From Brachybacterium faecium DSM 4810 (lineage in GTDB: Bacteria; Actinomycetota; Actinomycetes; Actinomycetales; Dermabacteraceae): DNA of 64,000 nt. Shown in pieces: positions 1 to 8,219 of the stretch (the first letter of the stretch is position 1; every line of letters begins with the position of its first letter). Location: NCBI GenBank assembly GCA_000023405.1, contig CP001643.1:1550001-1614000 (forward strand), given 5' to 3'. A program made the position numbers and the translations under genes. Under the pieces are notes generated by a model that saw only the letters and a list, made by a program, of their open reading frames with translations, was not told the origin of the DNA and did not search any database.

Positions 1-2
1 TC

Positions 3-515
3 GACCGCGAGTACGTCTGGCACACCGGCGCCGTGGCGGTCCTCGCCGTCGACGACCGCGACCGGGTGCTGATGATCCGCCAGTACCGCCACCCGGTGGG
101 CCACGAGCTCTGGGAGATCCCGGCGGGCCTGCTCGACCTCGACGGCGAGCCGCCCCACGTGGCCGCCGCCCGCGAGCTCGCCGAGGAGACCGGCTACGAT
201 CCCGCGAGCCCGCTGCGCACCCTGGTGGATCTGCGCCCCAGCCCCGGCGGGAACGACGAGGTGATCCGCGTGTATCTCGCCGAGAGCGTCCGTGAGAACA
301 CCGAGGAGTTCGAGCGCAGCGACGAGGAGGCCGAGCTGCTCCACCGCTGGGTCCCGCTGGGCGAGGCCGTCACCGCGGTGCTCGAGGGGCGGATCACCAA
401 CGCCACGACGGTCTCCGCGCTGCTCGCTCTCCAGACGCTGCGCGCCCAGGGGCAGGGCACCGCGGCGCTGCGTGCGGCCGACGCCCCGTTCATGGCGCGG
501 CCCGGGCGGGACTGA
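3..515 (+). CDS. ADP-ribose pyrophosphatase, Nudix family (5' end cut off by window)
   Basis: A Nudix hydrolase that probably cleaves ADP-ribose to AMP and ribose 5-phosphate. The frame is open to the window edge and reads DREYVWHTGAVAVLAVDD, so the true start lies upstream and the GTG at 33 is internal. About 170 residues are visible. The Nudix box is present as AGLLDLDGE followed by RELAEETG, with one extra residue between the Gly and the first Glu; the same spacing is what I recall for the mycobacterial ADP-ribose pyrophosphatase Rv1700. The upstream IRQYRHPVGHELWEIPAG segment is also typical of the ADPRase subgroup. The stop lies 13 bases before the convergent RNase D stop. Substrate is inferred from the family. 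Confidence 0.85.
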   Translation, partial: DREYVWHTGAVAVLAVDDRDRVLMIRQYRHPVGHELWEIPAGLLDLDGEPPHVAAARELAEETGYDPASPLRTLVDLRPSPGGNDEVIRVYLAESVRENTEEFERSDEEAELLHRWVPLGEAVTAVLEGRITNATTVSALLALQTLRAQGQGTAALRAADAPFMARPGRD

Positions 516-528
516 GGACCTCCCGCGG

Positions 529-1728
529 TCAGCCCTGCTCGGTGAGGGCCCGGTGGATCACCGGGGCGGACTGTTCCACCTGCCAGGGGCGGGCGCCCAG
601 CTCCGCGAGCTGGGCGGCGATCTCGCTCTCCGCCGGCGCCTGCTCGTGCTCCCACACCCACTGCCGCAGCAGTGCGGGCTGGAGCAGGTTCTCCGGCGGC
701 ATCTCGAGATCCTCGGCGCGCTCGGCGGTCGCGGCGCGCACGAGCTGATAGCGCTCGGCCACCTCGGGATACTTCTTCGACCAGAGCTTGTGGGGCGGCG
801 GGTAGGAGCGTTCGGTGCGCTCGGGCAGATGCGCCGGGGGCAGCTCGATCCCGGTCCGCGCCGCCTGCCACCACATGTCCTTGCGACGGAGCTTCGCCGG
901 CAGCGCCCGATCGAACGCTTCGCGCCCGCGCGGCGCCTCCTTGGCCCCGGCCACGAGGTCGCGGTCCTTGATCACGCGATGCGGGGAGAGGTCTTCCCCG
1001 GCGGCGATCTCGTCGCGGCGCTGCCACATCTCGCGTGCCGCGGCCAGCTGCCGCGGTGTGCGGAGCCCGCCGAGGCCGTGCAGGCCGCGCCAGCTCGAGG
1101 AGCGGGTTGGGCCGTGCTCGCGCACCCGTTCGTGCTCGAACTCCTGACGGGCCCAGTCCTCCTTGCACGCCTCCCGCAGGCGCTCGCGGAGCACGTCGCG
1201 CACCTCGACGAGCACCTCGACGTCGAGGGCCGCGTAGGTGAGCCAGCCCTCCGGCAGCGGCCGCCGCGACCAGTCGGCGGCGGAGTGCTCCTTCGCCAGG
1301 CGCAGCCCCAGGGTGTCCTCGACGACGGCGCCGAGCCCCACTCGCTCCATGCCCAGCAGGCGGGCGGCGAGCTCGGTGTCGAACAGCCCGCCCGGCTCGA
1401 GGCCGATCTCGGCGAGGCTCGGCAGGTCCTGCCCGGCGGCGTGGAGCACCCATTCCCGCTCGGCGAGCAGGCTGCGCAGCGTGGCCGGCATGGTGAAGGC
1501 GAGCGGGTCGATGAGCGCGGTGCCCGCCGCCTCGGTGCGCAGCTGCACCAGGTAGGCGCGGGAGCTGTAGCGATAGCTCGAGGCACGCTCAGCGTCCACG
1601 GCGACCGGCTCCTCGGGCGCGGACGCCGCGGCCTCGCACCACGCCAGCAGAGGCTGGATGCGGTCGATGACGGGCACCAGGCCGCCGCGCGGTGCCTTCA
1701 GGTCAGTGGCGGCGGGGGTCTCTGTCAC
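529..1728 (-). CDS. rnd: Ribonuclease D-like 3'-5' exonuclease with HRDC domain
   Basis: A 399-residue DEDD-superfamily exonuclease expected to trim RNA 3' ends. The exonuclease motifs are visible: VDAERAS (D45, E47), AAGQDLPSL (D101) and the DEDDy-type YAALD (Y165, D169). An HRDC nucleic-acid binding domain follows at about residues 215-300. The GTG start overlaps the stop of the upstream DUF3000 gene by four bases (GTGA), so the two are probably translationally coupled and transcribed from the DUF3000 promoter. The same pair is neighbouring in mycobacteria as I recall (Rv2681/Rv2680). The exact RNA substrate cannot be read from sequence. Confidence 0.88.
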   Translation of the reverse strand: MTETPAATDLKAPRGGLVPVIDRIQPLLAWCEAAASAPEEPVAVDAERASSYRYSSRAYLVQLRTEAAGTALIDPLAFTMPATLRSLLAEREWVLHAAGQDLPSLAEIGLEPGGLFDTELAARLLGMERVGLGAVVEDTLGLRLAKEHSAADWSRRPLPEGWLTYAALDVEVLVEVRDVLRERLREACKEDWARQEFEHERVREHGPTRSSSWRGLHGLGGLRTPRQLAAAREMWQRRDEIAAGEDLSPHRVIKDRDLVAGAKEAPRGREAFDRALPAKLRRKDMWWQAARTGIELPPAHLPERTERSYPPPHKLWSKKYPEVAERYQLVRAATAERAEDLEMPPENLLQPALLRQWVWEHEQAPAESEIAAQLAELGARPWQVEQSAPVIHRALTEQG

Positions 1729-2408
1729 CGGGCGTCACCGGCTTCCTCGGGGCGCGGGGCCCTCGCATAGTGGGTGGGGGCGATCGGGGCGATGCGGGGC
1801 GGTGCCGGAGGCAGGCCCCCGGCGGCGGCGAGCATCGCCGTCCAGGCCGCGAAGTGCGGTGCCAGATCGATCTGCTCCGCCTCGGCGTCCCCGGACTCCT
1901 CCGGGACGGGCGGGGTCGCCTCCTCCGCTGCGGCGGCCTCCGGCGGCTCGGGCGTCCACGACACCCGCATCTCGACGTCCACCGTCGAGGGCCGCGAGGC
2001 GAGCGCTCCGTAGGACTGGGAGACCACGCGGGTGGCGGTGCATCCCAGCTCCCGCGCCTCGGCGTCATGCAGCTCGAGCGACTCGGTCACCCAGGACCAG
2101 GCCACGTCCCCGAGCATCGACTCGACGGCGAACTCGGGCTCGAGCTGCGCCTGGACCAGGGCGACCATCCGATAGGTGCCGTCCCAGGACTCCTGCCCGG
2201 CCGGGTCGTGCAGGATGACCAGCCGGCCCGAGGCCAGCTCCTCGTCCCGCACCAGGATCTCGCCCGTGCAGGCCCACGTCGACGGTGCCATCCGTGCAGG
2301 CGCGGGAATCGTGCGCCATGTGAACTCCGCACGCTGCGGCGCGGAGGTCATGGCGTCGACGGCGGCACGGAAGGTGTCGTCGCCGGAGTGAAGTCGATGG
2401 ACAGGCAC
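1725..2408 (-). CDS. DUF3000 family protein
   Basis: A 227-residue protein matching the actinobacterial DUF3000 family by its core (RAEFTWRTIPAPARMAPSTWA, then SGRLVILHDPAGQESWDGTYRMV and a DVAWSW segment). No catalytic motif is recognisable and the function is unknown. The C-terminal third (after about residue 150) is Glu/Ala/Pro-rich and probably flexible. The GTG start is supported by a -10 hexamer TAACCT ending six bases upstream, which implies a leaderless message. It is the first gene of a two-gene unit with RNase D. Confidence 0.75.
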   Translation of the reverse strand: MPVHRLHSGDDTFRAAVDAMTSAPQRAEFTWRTIPAPARMAPSTWACTGEILVRDEELASGRLVILHDPAGQESWDGTYRMVALVQAQLEPEFAVESMLGDVAWSWVTESLELHDAEARELGCTATRVVSQSYGALASRPSTVDVEMRVSWTPEPPEAAAAEEATPPVPEESGDAEAEQIDLAPHFAAWTAMLAAAGGLPPAPPRIAPIAPTHYARAPRPEEAGDAR

Positions 2409-2414
2409 GCAGGG

Positions 2415-2420
2415 AGGTTA
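2415..2420 (-). promoter_or_regulatory. -10 box of leaderless DUF3000-rnd transcript
   Basis: TAACCT on the minus strand is followed by six bases and the GTG at 2408. No ribosome binding site separates them, so transcription probably starts at or next to the start codon. Confidence 0.6.
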
Positions 2421-2505
2421 TCCCCGCCGCGCTCGCGAGCCCGGCAGGCGCGCCGCGCAGCGGGCGGCATCCGCCGCGGGGCGGCGCAGGCCGGCCCGGA
2501 CCAGC

Positions 2506-2952
2506 TCAGGCGCTGGTGCCGCTCGCCGAGTCGTCGCTGTGCACCAGGCTGATCGAGTTGATGCAGTAGCGCTGATCGGTGGGGGTCGCGAAGCCCTCGC
2601 CCTCGAAGACGTGGCCGAGGTGCGAGCCGCAGGACGCGCAGCGCACTTCGATGCGTCGCATCCCCAGGGAGGTGTCCTCGAGCAGCTCGACGGCGTCGGA
2701 GTCCGTCGGGGCGTAGAAGGCGGGCCAGCCGCAGTGCGCGTCGAACTGCGTCTGGGCGGTGAACAGCTCCGCGCCGCAGCCCTTGCACGCATAGGTGCCG
2801 GCCGGGCGCACCTCCTCGTACTCGCCGGTGCCGGGGCGCTCGGTGCCGCCCTGGCGGAGCACCTGGTACTCGGCGGGGGAGAGGCGCTCGCGCCACTCCA
2901 GGTCGCTCACGGTGAGGGGGTAGGGACGGGTGCCGATGGGTTCGGTGGACAT
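2506..2952 (-). CDS. msrB: Peptide-methionine (R)-S-oxide reductase
   Basis: A 148-residue MsrB that reduces methionine-R-sulfoxide in proteins with thioredoxin-derived electrons. Two zinc-binding CxxC pairs are present (C56/C59 in CKGCG and C105/C108 in CASCG), and the catalytic cysteine lies in RYCINSIS (C130). C74 in DAHCGWPAFY could act as a resolving residue. The ATG at 2952 was chosen over an open extension to 3039 because GGAGG stands eight bases upstream and the extension is arginine/alanine-rich and unlike the family. Transcribed away from the adjacent hydrolase. Confidence 0.93.
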   Translation of the reverse strand: MSTEPIGTRPYPLTVSDLEWRERLSPAEYQVLRQGGTERPGTGEYEEVRPAGTYACKGCGAELFTAQTQFDAHCGWPAFYAPTDSDAVELLEDTSLGMRRIEVRCASCGSHLGHVFEGEGFATPTDQRYCINSISLVHSDDSASGTSA

Positions 2953-3061
2953 CTGTGGAGCCTCCGATCTGCGGCGCCACGCAGCGCCGCTCGCGCGAGC
3001 GGACGCGCCGCTCGCAGGGACGGTGAACGAGGTGTTCACAGCCTCGATCGTAGCTCGCCGT

Positions 3062-3067
3062 TAGGAT
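3062..3067 (+). promoter_or_regulatory. -10 box of leaderless hydrolase transcript
   Basis: TAGGAT ends seven bases before the ATG at 3075. This favours 3075 over the in-frame ATG at 3066, which would lie inside the -10 element. Confidence 0.6.
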
Positions 3068-3074
3068 GCCGGGT

Positions 3075-4430
3075 ATGACGCGCGACCCTTCCCCGACCGG
3101 TTCCCGCCGCGGCGTGCTGCGTCGCCCCCTGCCTCGCCCGCACCGCCCTGACCTGGCTCGATGGCCGGAGGTCGCGGTGCACGGGGCCGTCGGCGCGGTC
3201 TCGATGTTCGCGCTCAGCGCAGGCCTGCTCACCGTCGGCGCCCGGGTGATGGCCCGGCTGCCGCTGGTGCCCCGGGAGAGCCTGCGCGGGCGCCCCGACG
3301 TCTCGGTGCGCGCGGTCCACCCCGACCGCGTCCACCTCGACGACTCGCGCACCACCGGCCGCGACGGGCTGCTCGCGCTGCGTCAGCGCGGCGGCACCGT
3401 GCACGTGCGCCTGGGCCCCGTGGACGGCCGGCCCACCCCGACCACGGTCTCCCGCCCCGTGCTCGCCGTCGACACCGAGGAGCCGCTGCAGGTCGCGCGG
3501 GCCGCGAGCAACGGCTTCTACTGGGCCGGCACCCCGGAGACCGCGCACGGCCTGCCCACCGAGGAGGTCACGGTCGAATCCCCCGTGGGCCACATGCCGG
3601 CCTGGCTCGTGCGCCCCGAGCCCGCGCTCGGCGCCGCCGCGGGCAACGAGCACACCTGGGCGATCCTCATCCACGGCCACGGCTCCGCCCGCGGCGAGGC
3701 GCTGCGGATCATCCCGCTGCTGCACCGGCTGGGGCTGACGAGCCTGGCCATCACCTACCGCAACGACGTGGGCGCCCCGGCCTCCGCGGACCGGATGCAT
3801 CATCTGGGATCCGCCGAGTGGGAGGACACCGAGGCCGCGATCGACTACGCCGTCGCACACGGCGCGCGCCGGATCGTGCTGGTGGGCTGGTCGATGGGCG
3901 GCGGCATCGCGCTGCGCACCTCGGTCCGCTCCGCGCACCGCGAGCGCATCGCGGCCCTGGTGCTGGACTCCCCGGCCGTGGACTGGCAGGACATCCTCAT
4001 CTATCACGCGACGGCGCTCAAGGCGCCCGCGAAGATGCGCGAGCTCGCGCTGTGGATGATGACCTCCTCGATCGGGGCGCGCCTGGTGCGGCTGCGGGAG
4101 CCGCTGGCCCTGCACGAGATGACCCCGGCGTACTACACGCGGCACCTGATCCATCCCACCCTGCTGTTCCACGCGCTGGACGACGAGACCGTCCCGCCCG
4201 AGCCCAGCCGCCAGCTCGCGGCGATGCGTCCCGACCTCATCGAGTTCGTCCCCGTCGAGGGCGCCTCCCACACCCGCGAGTGGAATCGGGATCCGGTCCG
4301 CTACGAGCGCCGCCTCGTGGACTACCTGGTGCGCGTGCTCGACCTGCAGGCCTCGGTGGGAGAGGTCGAGGTGCCGGTGCGCGACCCCGCCGTCCCCGCG
4401 CTCGAGGGCTCGATCGGGCTGCGGCTCTGA
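3075..4430 (+). CDS. Membrane-anchored alpha/beta hydrolase (serine peptidase S9-like)
   Basis: A 451-residue alpha/beta-hydrolase. A single hydrophobic segment at about residues 33-56 (after an arginine/proline-rich leader) should anchor it in the membrane with the enzyme outside. The fold's motifs are visible: the oxyanion-region LIHGHGS, nucleophile elbow GWSMGG, a charge-relay aspartate in HALDDETVP, and the histidine in GASHTREWN. Substrate is unknown; the S9/dienelactone-hydrolase-like architecture fits a peptidase or esterase. A comparable protein (Rv2672) sits near msrB and ribD homologues in M. tuberculosis, as I recall. The start is set by the -10 box at 3062. Confidence 0.8.
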   Translation: MTRDPSPTGSRRGVLRRPLPRPHRPDLARWPEVAVHGAVGAVSMFALSAGLLTVGARVMARLPLVPRESLRGRPDVSVRAVHPDRVHLDDSRTTGRDGLLALRQRGGTVHVRLGPVDGRPTPTTVSRPVLAVDTEEPLQVARAASNGFYWAGTPETAHGLPTEEVTVESPVGHMPAWLVRPEPALGAAAGNEHTWAILIHGHGSARGEALRIIPLLHRLGLTSLAITYRNDVGAPASADRMHHLGSAEWEDTEAAIDYAVAHGARRIVLVGWSMGGGIALRTSVRSAHRERIAALVLDSPAVDWQDILIYHATALKAPAKMRELALWMMTSSIGARLVRLREPLALHEMTPAYYTRHLIHPTLLFHALDDETVPPEPSRQLAAMRPDLIEFVPVEGASHTREWNRDPVRYERRLVDYLVRVLDLQASVGEVEVPVRDPAVPALEGSIGLRL

Positions 4431-4517
4431 GCAGCGGCTCCGTGCGGCGGCACCGCCGGCCCTGACTCCGTGCGCCGCTCCGACGTCCCCGACGGCTCCA
4501 CTGTCCCGGAGCGCCCC

Positions 4518-5264
4518 TCAGCACCGTCGGTAGCGGGAGATCGTCGCGTGGTGGCCGACGAGCAGCGAGCTGAGCTGCCAGGCCTGGTCGTGCCCGGCTC
4601 CGCGCAGCACGCGGGAGGCGGGGCCGCCCACGGTGCGGTGGGTGGTGGAGAAGCACAGCTCGTCCAGGAGGCCGGCCGCCGCCAGGCGCCCCAGCGCCGC
4701 GGGCCCGCCCTCGGCCTGCACCGCCCGCAGCCCGCGCGCCGCCAGCTGCTGCAGCGCCTCCGCCGCCGTGTCCGCCACGATCACCTGCTCCGGGGGGATC
4801 CCGGCCCGGCGCGCGGCCTGCTCGGCGACGTCGGAGCCGGTGAGCAGGTAGGTGGGCTGATCCACCTCGATCGACTCCGGCAGCACCCCGCTGCGCGACC
4901 AGATCGCCAGGGCCGGCCGCGCGGCCCCGCCCGGCCGACGGGACGGGCGGAGCAGGTCCGCCCGGCCGAGCGGTCGGCGGTAGTCCTCGACCCGCACCGT
5001 CTCCGCCCCGACCAGCACCACATCGGTCAGCGCCCGCAGCACGTCGAAGACGAAGGAGTCCTCGGGATTGCGCAGCGAACCGCTGGTCCCGTCCGCTCCC
5101 GCGACCGCCCCGTCGATCGTCGTGTTCATCATCGCCCGCACGTGCACCGACCCCGGGGGCGGCGAGACCGCGTAGAGCTCGGCGAGCAGCCGTGCCCCGA
5201 CGGCGTCGGCCGTGACCGGGGCGGGGGTCGGCAGCAGGACGCTGTCGCGCATCAGCAGGTGCAC
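4518..5264 (-). CDS. RibD C-terminal-like pyrimidine/dihydrofolate reductase family protein
   Basis: A 248-residue NADPH-dependent reductase of the RibD-C/DHFR-like fold. Visible signatures are RAMMNTTIDGAVAG near residue 43, VLVGAETVR near 83, and QAEGGPAALG near 180, the EGG being the conserved cofactor-binding turn. There is no deaminase domain, so it is not a full RibD. The family may act on a 5-amino-6-ribosylamino-uracil intermediate or on dihydrofolate; Rv2671 of M. tuberculosis is the likely counterpart and has been linked to folate reduction. The GTG start has GGAGG five bases upstream. It is divergent from zapE. Confidence 0.8.
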   Translation of the reverse strand: MHLLMRDSVLLPTPAPVTADAVGARLLAELYAVSPPPGSVHVRAMMNTTIDGAVAGADGTSGSLRNPEDSFVFDVLRALTDVVLVGAETVRVEDYRRPLGRADLLRPSRRPGGAARPALAIWSRSGVLPESIEVDQPTYLLTGSDVAEQAARRAGIPPEQVIVADTAAEALQQLAARGLRAVQAEGGPAALGRLAAAGLLDELCFSTTHRTVGGPASRVLRGAGHDQAWQLSSLLVGHHATISRYRRC

Positions 5265-5355
5265 GGGAACCTCCGGGGTGGGGTGAGGATGTGCTCTCGA
5301 TCATCGCTCACCGGGGCTGGAGCGGTCTAACCCGCAGGGGCGTGCGGAGCGCCCC

Positions 5356-5361
5356 TAGACT
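5356..5361 (+). promoter_or_regulatory. -10 box of leaderless zapE transcript
   Basis: TAGACT ends seven bases before the GTG at 5369, with no Shine-Dalgarno sequence between. This fixes the zapE start 78 bases downstream of the longest open frame. Confidence 0.65.
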
Positions 5362-5368
5362 GACGCCC

Positions 5369-6430
5369 GTGACCGAAGCACTCAGCGACCGCCGGCCGGC
5401 CCCCTCCCTCGAGCGACTGCTCGCGGACCTGGTGCCGCCGCCGCGGTTCTCCGAGGCCCGGCTCGAGAACTACGTGCCGGATCCGGCCCGCCCCTCCCAG
5501 GAGGACGCCAAGCAGCGGGTGACGGCCTTCGCCGCCGAGCTCGCCGCCCCCCGCGGCGGCTTCCTCGCGAAGCTGCGGCGCCGCAAATCCGGCCCCGCGC
5601 GCGGGATCTACATGGACGGCGGCTTCGGCGTCGGCAAGACCCACCTGCTCACCTCGCTGTTCCACGCGGTCCCGGGGCACCGCGTCTACGGCACCTTCGT
5701 GGAGTACACGGACCTGGTGGGGGCGCTGGGCTTCCAGAAGGCGGTCGACCTGCTCGGAGAGTCGGTGCTGGTGTGCATCGACGAGTTCGAGCTCGACGAC
5801 CCCGGCGACACCCTGCTGATGACCCGGCTGATCCGTGAGCTCTCGGACCGGGGCGTGGCGATCGTCGCGACCTCGAACACGCTGCCCGATGCGCTCGGCG
5901 AGGGGCGCTTCGCGGCCCAGGACTTCCTGCGCGAGATCCAGGCGATGGCCGAGCGGTTCGAGGTGCTGCGGATCGACGGCGAGGACTACCGCCGGCGCGA
6001 CGGCGTCACCGAGATCAGCGCCCTGCCCGAGGCGGAGGTGAGCGAGAGCGCCGCGTCGATGGACGGCGCCACGCTGGACGGCTTCGACACGCTGCTGGGC
6101 CACCTCATCCGGGTCCACCCCTCCCGCTACGGCGCCCTGATCGACGACGTCTCCGCGGCGCACGTCACCGGGATGCACGGCCTCACCCACCATCACGACG
6201 CGCTGCGCTTCGTGGTGCTCGTGGACCGGCTCTACGACCGGGAGGTGCCGATGCTCGTCTCGCTCGCCGATGCCGCGGCGGCTCCCGGCGTCCTCGCGGA
6301 GCTGTTCTCCGAGGAGCTGCTGCGCAGCGGCTACCGCAAGAAGTACCTGCGCGCCCTGTCACGCCTGGCCTCGCTGACCACCGACGGCGGCGCGCTGCTG
6401 CACTCCGGGACGGCCGGCGCCGCGTCCTGA
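5369..6430 (+). CDS. zapE: Cell division protein ZapE / AFG1-family ATPase
   Basis: A 353-residue AFG1-like P-loop ATPase. Walker A is DGGFGVGKTHLL (about residues 83-94) and Walker B VLVCIDEFELDD (133-144), followed by a sensor ATSNT. Length is near that of E. coli ZapE (about 375), which associates with the Z-ring. The molecular role in actinobacteria is not established. The start was placed at GTG 5369 because of the leaderless -10 box; the extra 26 residues of the open frame do not look like the family. The stop is only 13 bases from the convergent treZ stop, with no obvious terminator between. Confidence 0.88.
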   Translation: MTEALSDRRPAPSLERLLADLVPPPRFSEARLENYVPDPARPSQEDAKQRVTAFAAELAAPRGGFLAKLRRRKSGPARGIYMDGGFGVGKTHLLTSLFHAVPGHRVYGTFVEYTDLVGALGFQKAVDLLGESVLVCIDEFELDDPGDTLLMTRLIRELSDRGVAIVATSNTLPDALGEGRFAAQDFLREIQAMAERFEVLRIDGEDYRRRDGVTEISALPEAEVSESAASMDGATLDGFDTLLGHLIRVHPSRYGALIDDVSAAHVTGMHGLTHHHDALRFVVLVDRLYDREVPMLVSLADAAAAPGVLAELFSEELLRSGYRKKYLRALSRLASLTTDGGALLHSGTAGAAS

Positions 6431-6443
6431 CCGCGCGGCGGAC

Positions 6444-8219
6444 TCAGCCGGCGGGCCGCAGCACGACGGCACCCGGACCGGCCAGCTGCACCGTCCCGTC
6501 CTCCCTGCGGCCCACCTCGCCGAAGGAGGCGAGCACCTCCGCGGCGCGGGGACCCGCCCCGGTCGCGCCCGGTCCGCGGTGGGCGAGGACGGCGAGCGCG
6601 CCGCGGTGCAGCAGCACCGTCCCCTCCGCGAGCACCTCGACGGAGGTGGTGCGCAGATCCGGGTCGTGCAGATCCGGGTGCGCGCGCCGCAGAGCGATGA
6701 GGGTGCGGTACCAGGCGAGCATCGCCGCGTGAGGGGCCTCCTCCCGCTCCTGCCAGCGCAGGATCGAGGACTCGAAGGTCTCGCGCAGCTGCGGGTCGGG
6801 GACCTGCTCGGCCCAGCCCATCGCGGCGAACTCCTCGACGCGCCCGGCGCTCACCAGCGCCCCCAGCTCCGCCTCGTGGTCGGTGAAGTAGGTGAACGGG
6901 GTCGAGGCCGCCCACTCCTCGCCCTGGAACAGCATCGGCGTGCCCGGGCCCAGCAGGATCAGCGCGATCGCCGCGGCATGCTGCCCCGCGGAGAGGCCGT
7001 GGTGGATCCGGTCCCCGGCGGCGCGGTTGCCCACCTGGTCGTGGTCCTGGAGGAAGGTGACGAAGGAGTGGGCGTCGTAGTCGTCGCTGCCGGGCTCCAC
7101 CGGCGCACCCCACACCCGTGCGCGGAAGCTGGACCAGGTGCCGGCGTGGAGGAACACGCGCGAGAGCACGGCGGCGAGCGCCTCCGCGCTGCCGAAGTCG
7201 CCGTAGTAGCCCTCGCGCTCGCCGGTGATCCAGGCGTGCACGCCGTGGTGGACGTCATCGGCCCACTGCATGTCCATGCCGAGGCCGCCCCTCGAGGTCG
7301 GCGTGACGGTGGCCGGCTGGTTGCGGTCCGATTCCGCGATCAGCGTGAGCGGCCGCGCAGTCTCCACCTCCCAGTCCGCGACGGCATCCGCCAGCTCGGC
7401 GAGCAGGTGGCGGGGGGAGTCGTCGCACAGCTCGTGCACGGCGTCCAGGCGCAGCCCGTCCACGCCCACGTCCACCAGCCACAGCCGGGCGCTGCCCAGC
7501 AGGAAGTCGCGCACCTCCCGCGAGCCGGGCTGGTCGAGGTTGATCGCGGAGCCCCACGGGGTGTGGTGCCGGTCGGTGAAATAGGGGCCGAACATGCTCA
7601 GATAGTTGCCCGAGGGGCCGAGGTGGTTGTGCACCACGTCGAGCAGGACGGCGAGATCGCGCTCGTGTGCGGCGGCGACGAAGCGGGCCAGGCCGGCGGG
7701 ACCGCCGTAGGCGGCGTGGGTCCCGTACAGGCCGACGCCGTCGTAGCCCCAGCCGCGGTCCCCGGGGAAGGGAGCGATCGGCAGCAGCTCGACCGCGTCG
7801 ACGCCGAGCGCGACGAGCTCGTCGAGCCGCTCGATCGCCGAGTCGAAGGTGCCGCCCCGCCCGTCGGGCCCCGGCGTGAACGTGCCCACGTGCAGCTCGT
7901 ACAGGACGCGGCCGCGCAGGCTGCGTCCCCTCCAGGAGGTCCGGCGGCGCAGCGCCAGCGGGTCCACGACCTCGCTGTCGGCGTGGACGCCGTCCGGCTG
8001 GGAGAGGGACCGTGGATCGGGCAGCCACAGCTCCCCGTCGTCGAGACGGAAGGCGTAGCGGGCGCCGGGCATCGCGGGCACCCCCGGCAGCGCGAACCAG
8101 CCGTCGCCGTCGGGCCGCATGGCGTGCTCGCCGCCGTCGATCCGGAGGGTGACCTCCCGGGCCGACGGGGCCCAGACCCGGTAGCGGTCGTAGGCGCGGG
8201 CGGTGGGGGAGATGCTCAT
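6444..8219 (-). CDS. treZ: Malto-oligosyltrehalose trehalohydrolase
   Basis: A 591-residue GH13 enzyme that releases trehalose from maltooligosyl-trehalose, the second step of the TreY/TreZ route. An N-terminal carbohydrate-binding-like domain (YRVWAPSAREVTLRIDGG) precedes the barrel. Catalytic-site motifs are LLDVVHNHLG (about 192-201), GLRLDAVHEL with nucleophile D259, LIAESDRN with acid/base E296, and FLQDHDQVGNRA. The ATG overlaps the treY stop as ATGA, so the two are coupled. The open frame continues far upstream in a different gene's shadow, hence the internal start was chosen. Confidence 0.95.
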   Translation of the reverse strand: MSISPTARAYDRYRVWAPSAREVTLRIDGGEHAMRPDGDGWFALPGVPAMPGARYAFRLDDGELWLPDPRSLSQPDGVHADSEVVDPLALRRRTSWRGRSLRGRVLYELHVGTFTPGPDGRGGTFDSAIERLDELVALGVDAVELLPIAPFPGDRGWGYDGVGLYGTHAAYGGPAGLARFVAAAHERDLAVLLDVVHNHLGPSGNYLSMFGPYFTDRHHTPWGSAINLDQPGSREVRDFLLGSARLWLVDVGVDGLRLDAVHELCDDSPRHLLAELADAVADWEVETARPLTLIAESDRNQPATVTPTSRGGLGMDMQWADDVHHGVHAWITGEREGYYGDFGSAEALAAVLSRVFLHAGTWSSFRARVWGAPVEPGSDDYDAHSFVTFLQDHDQVGNRAAGDRIHHGLSAGQHAAAIALILLGPGTPMLFQGEEWAASTPFTYFTDHEAELGALVSAGRVEEFAAMGWAEQVPDPQLRETFESSILRWQEREEAPHAAMLAWYRTLIALRRAHPDLHDPDLRTTSVEVLAEGTVLLHRGALAVLAHRGPGATGAGPRAAEVLASFGEVGRREDGTVQLAGPGAVVLRPAG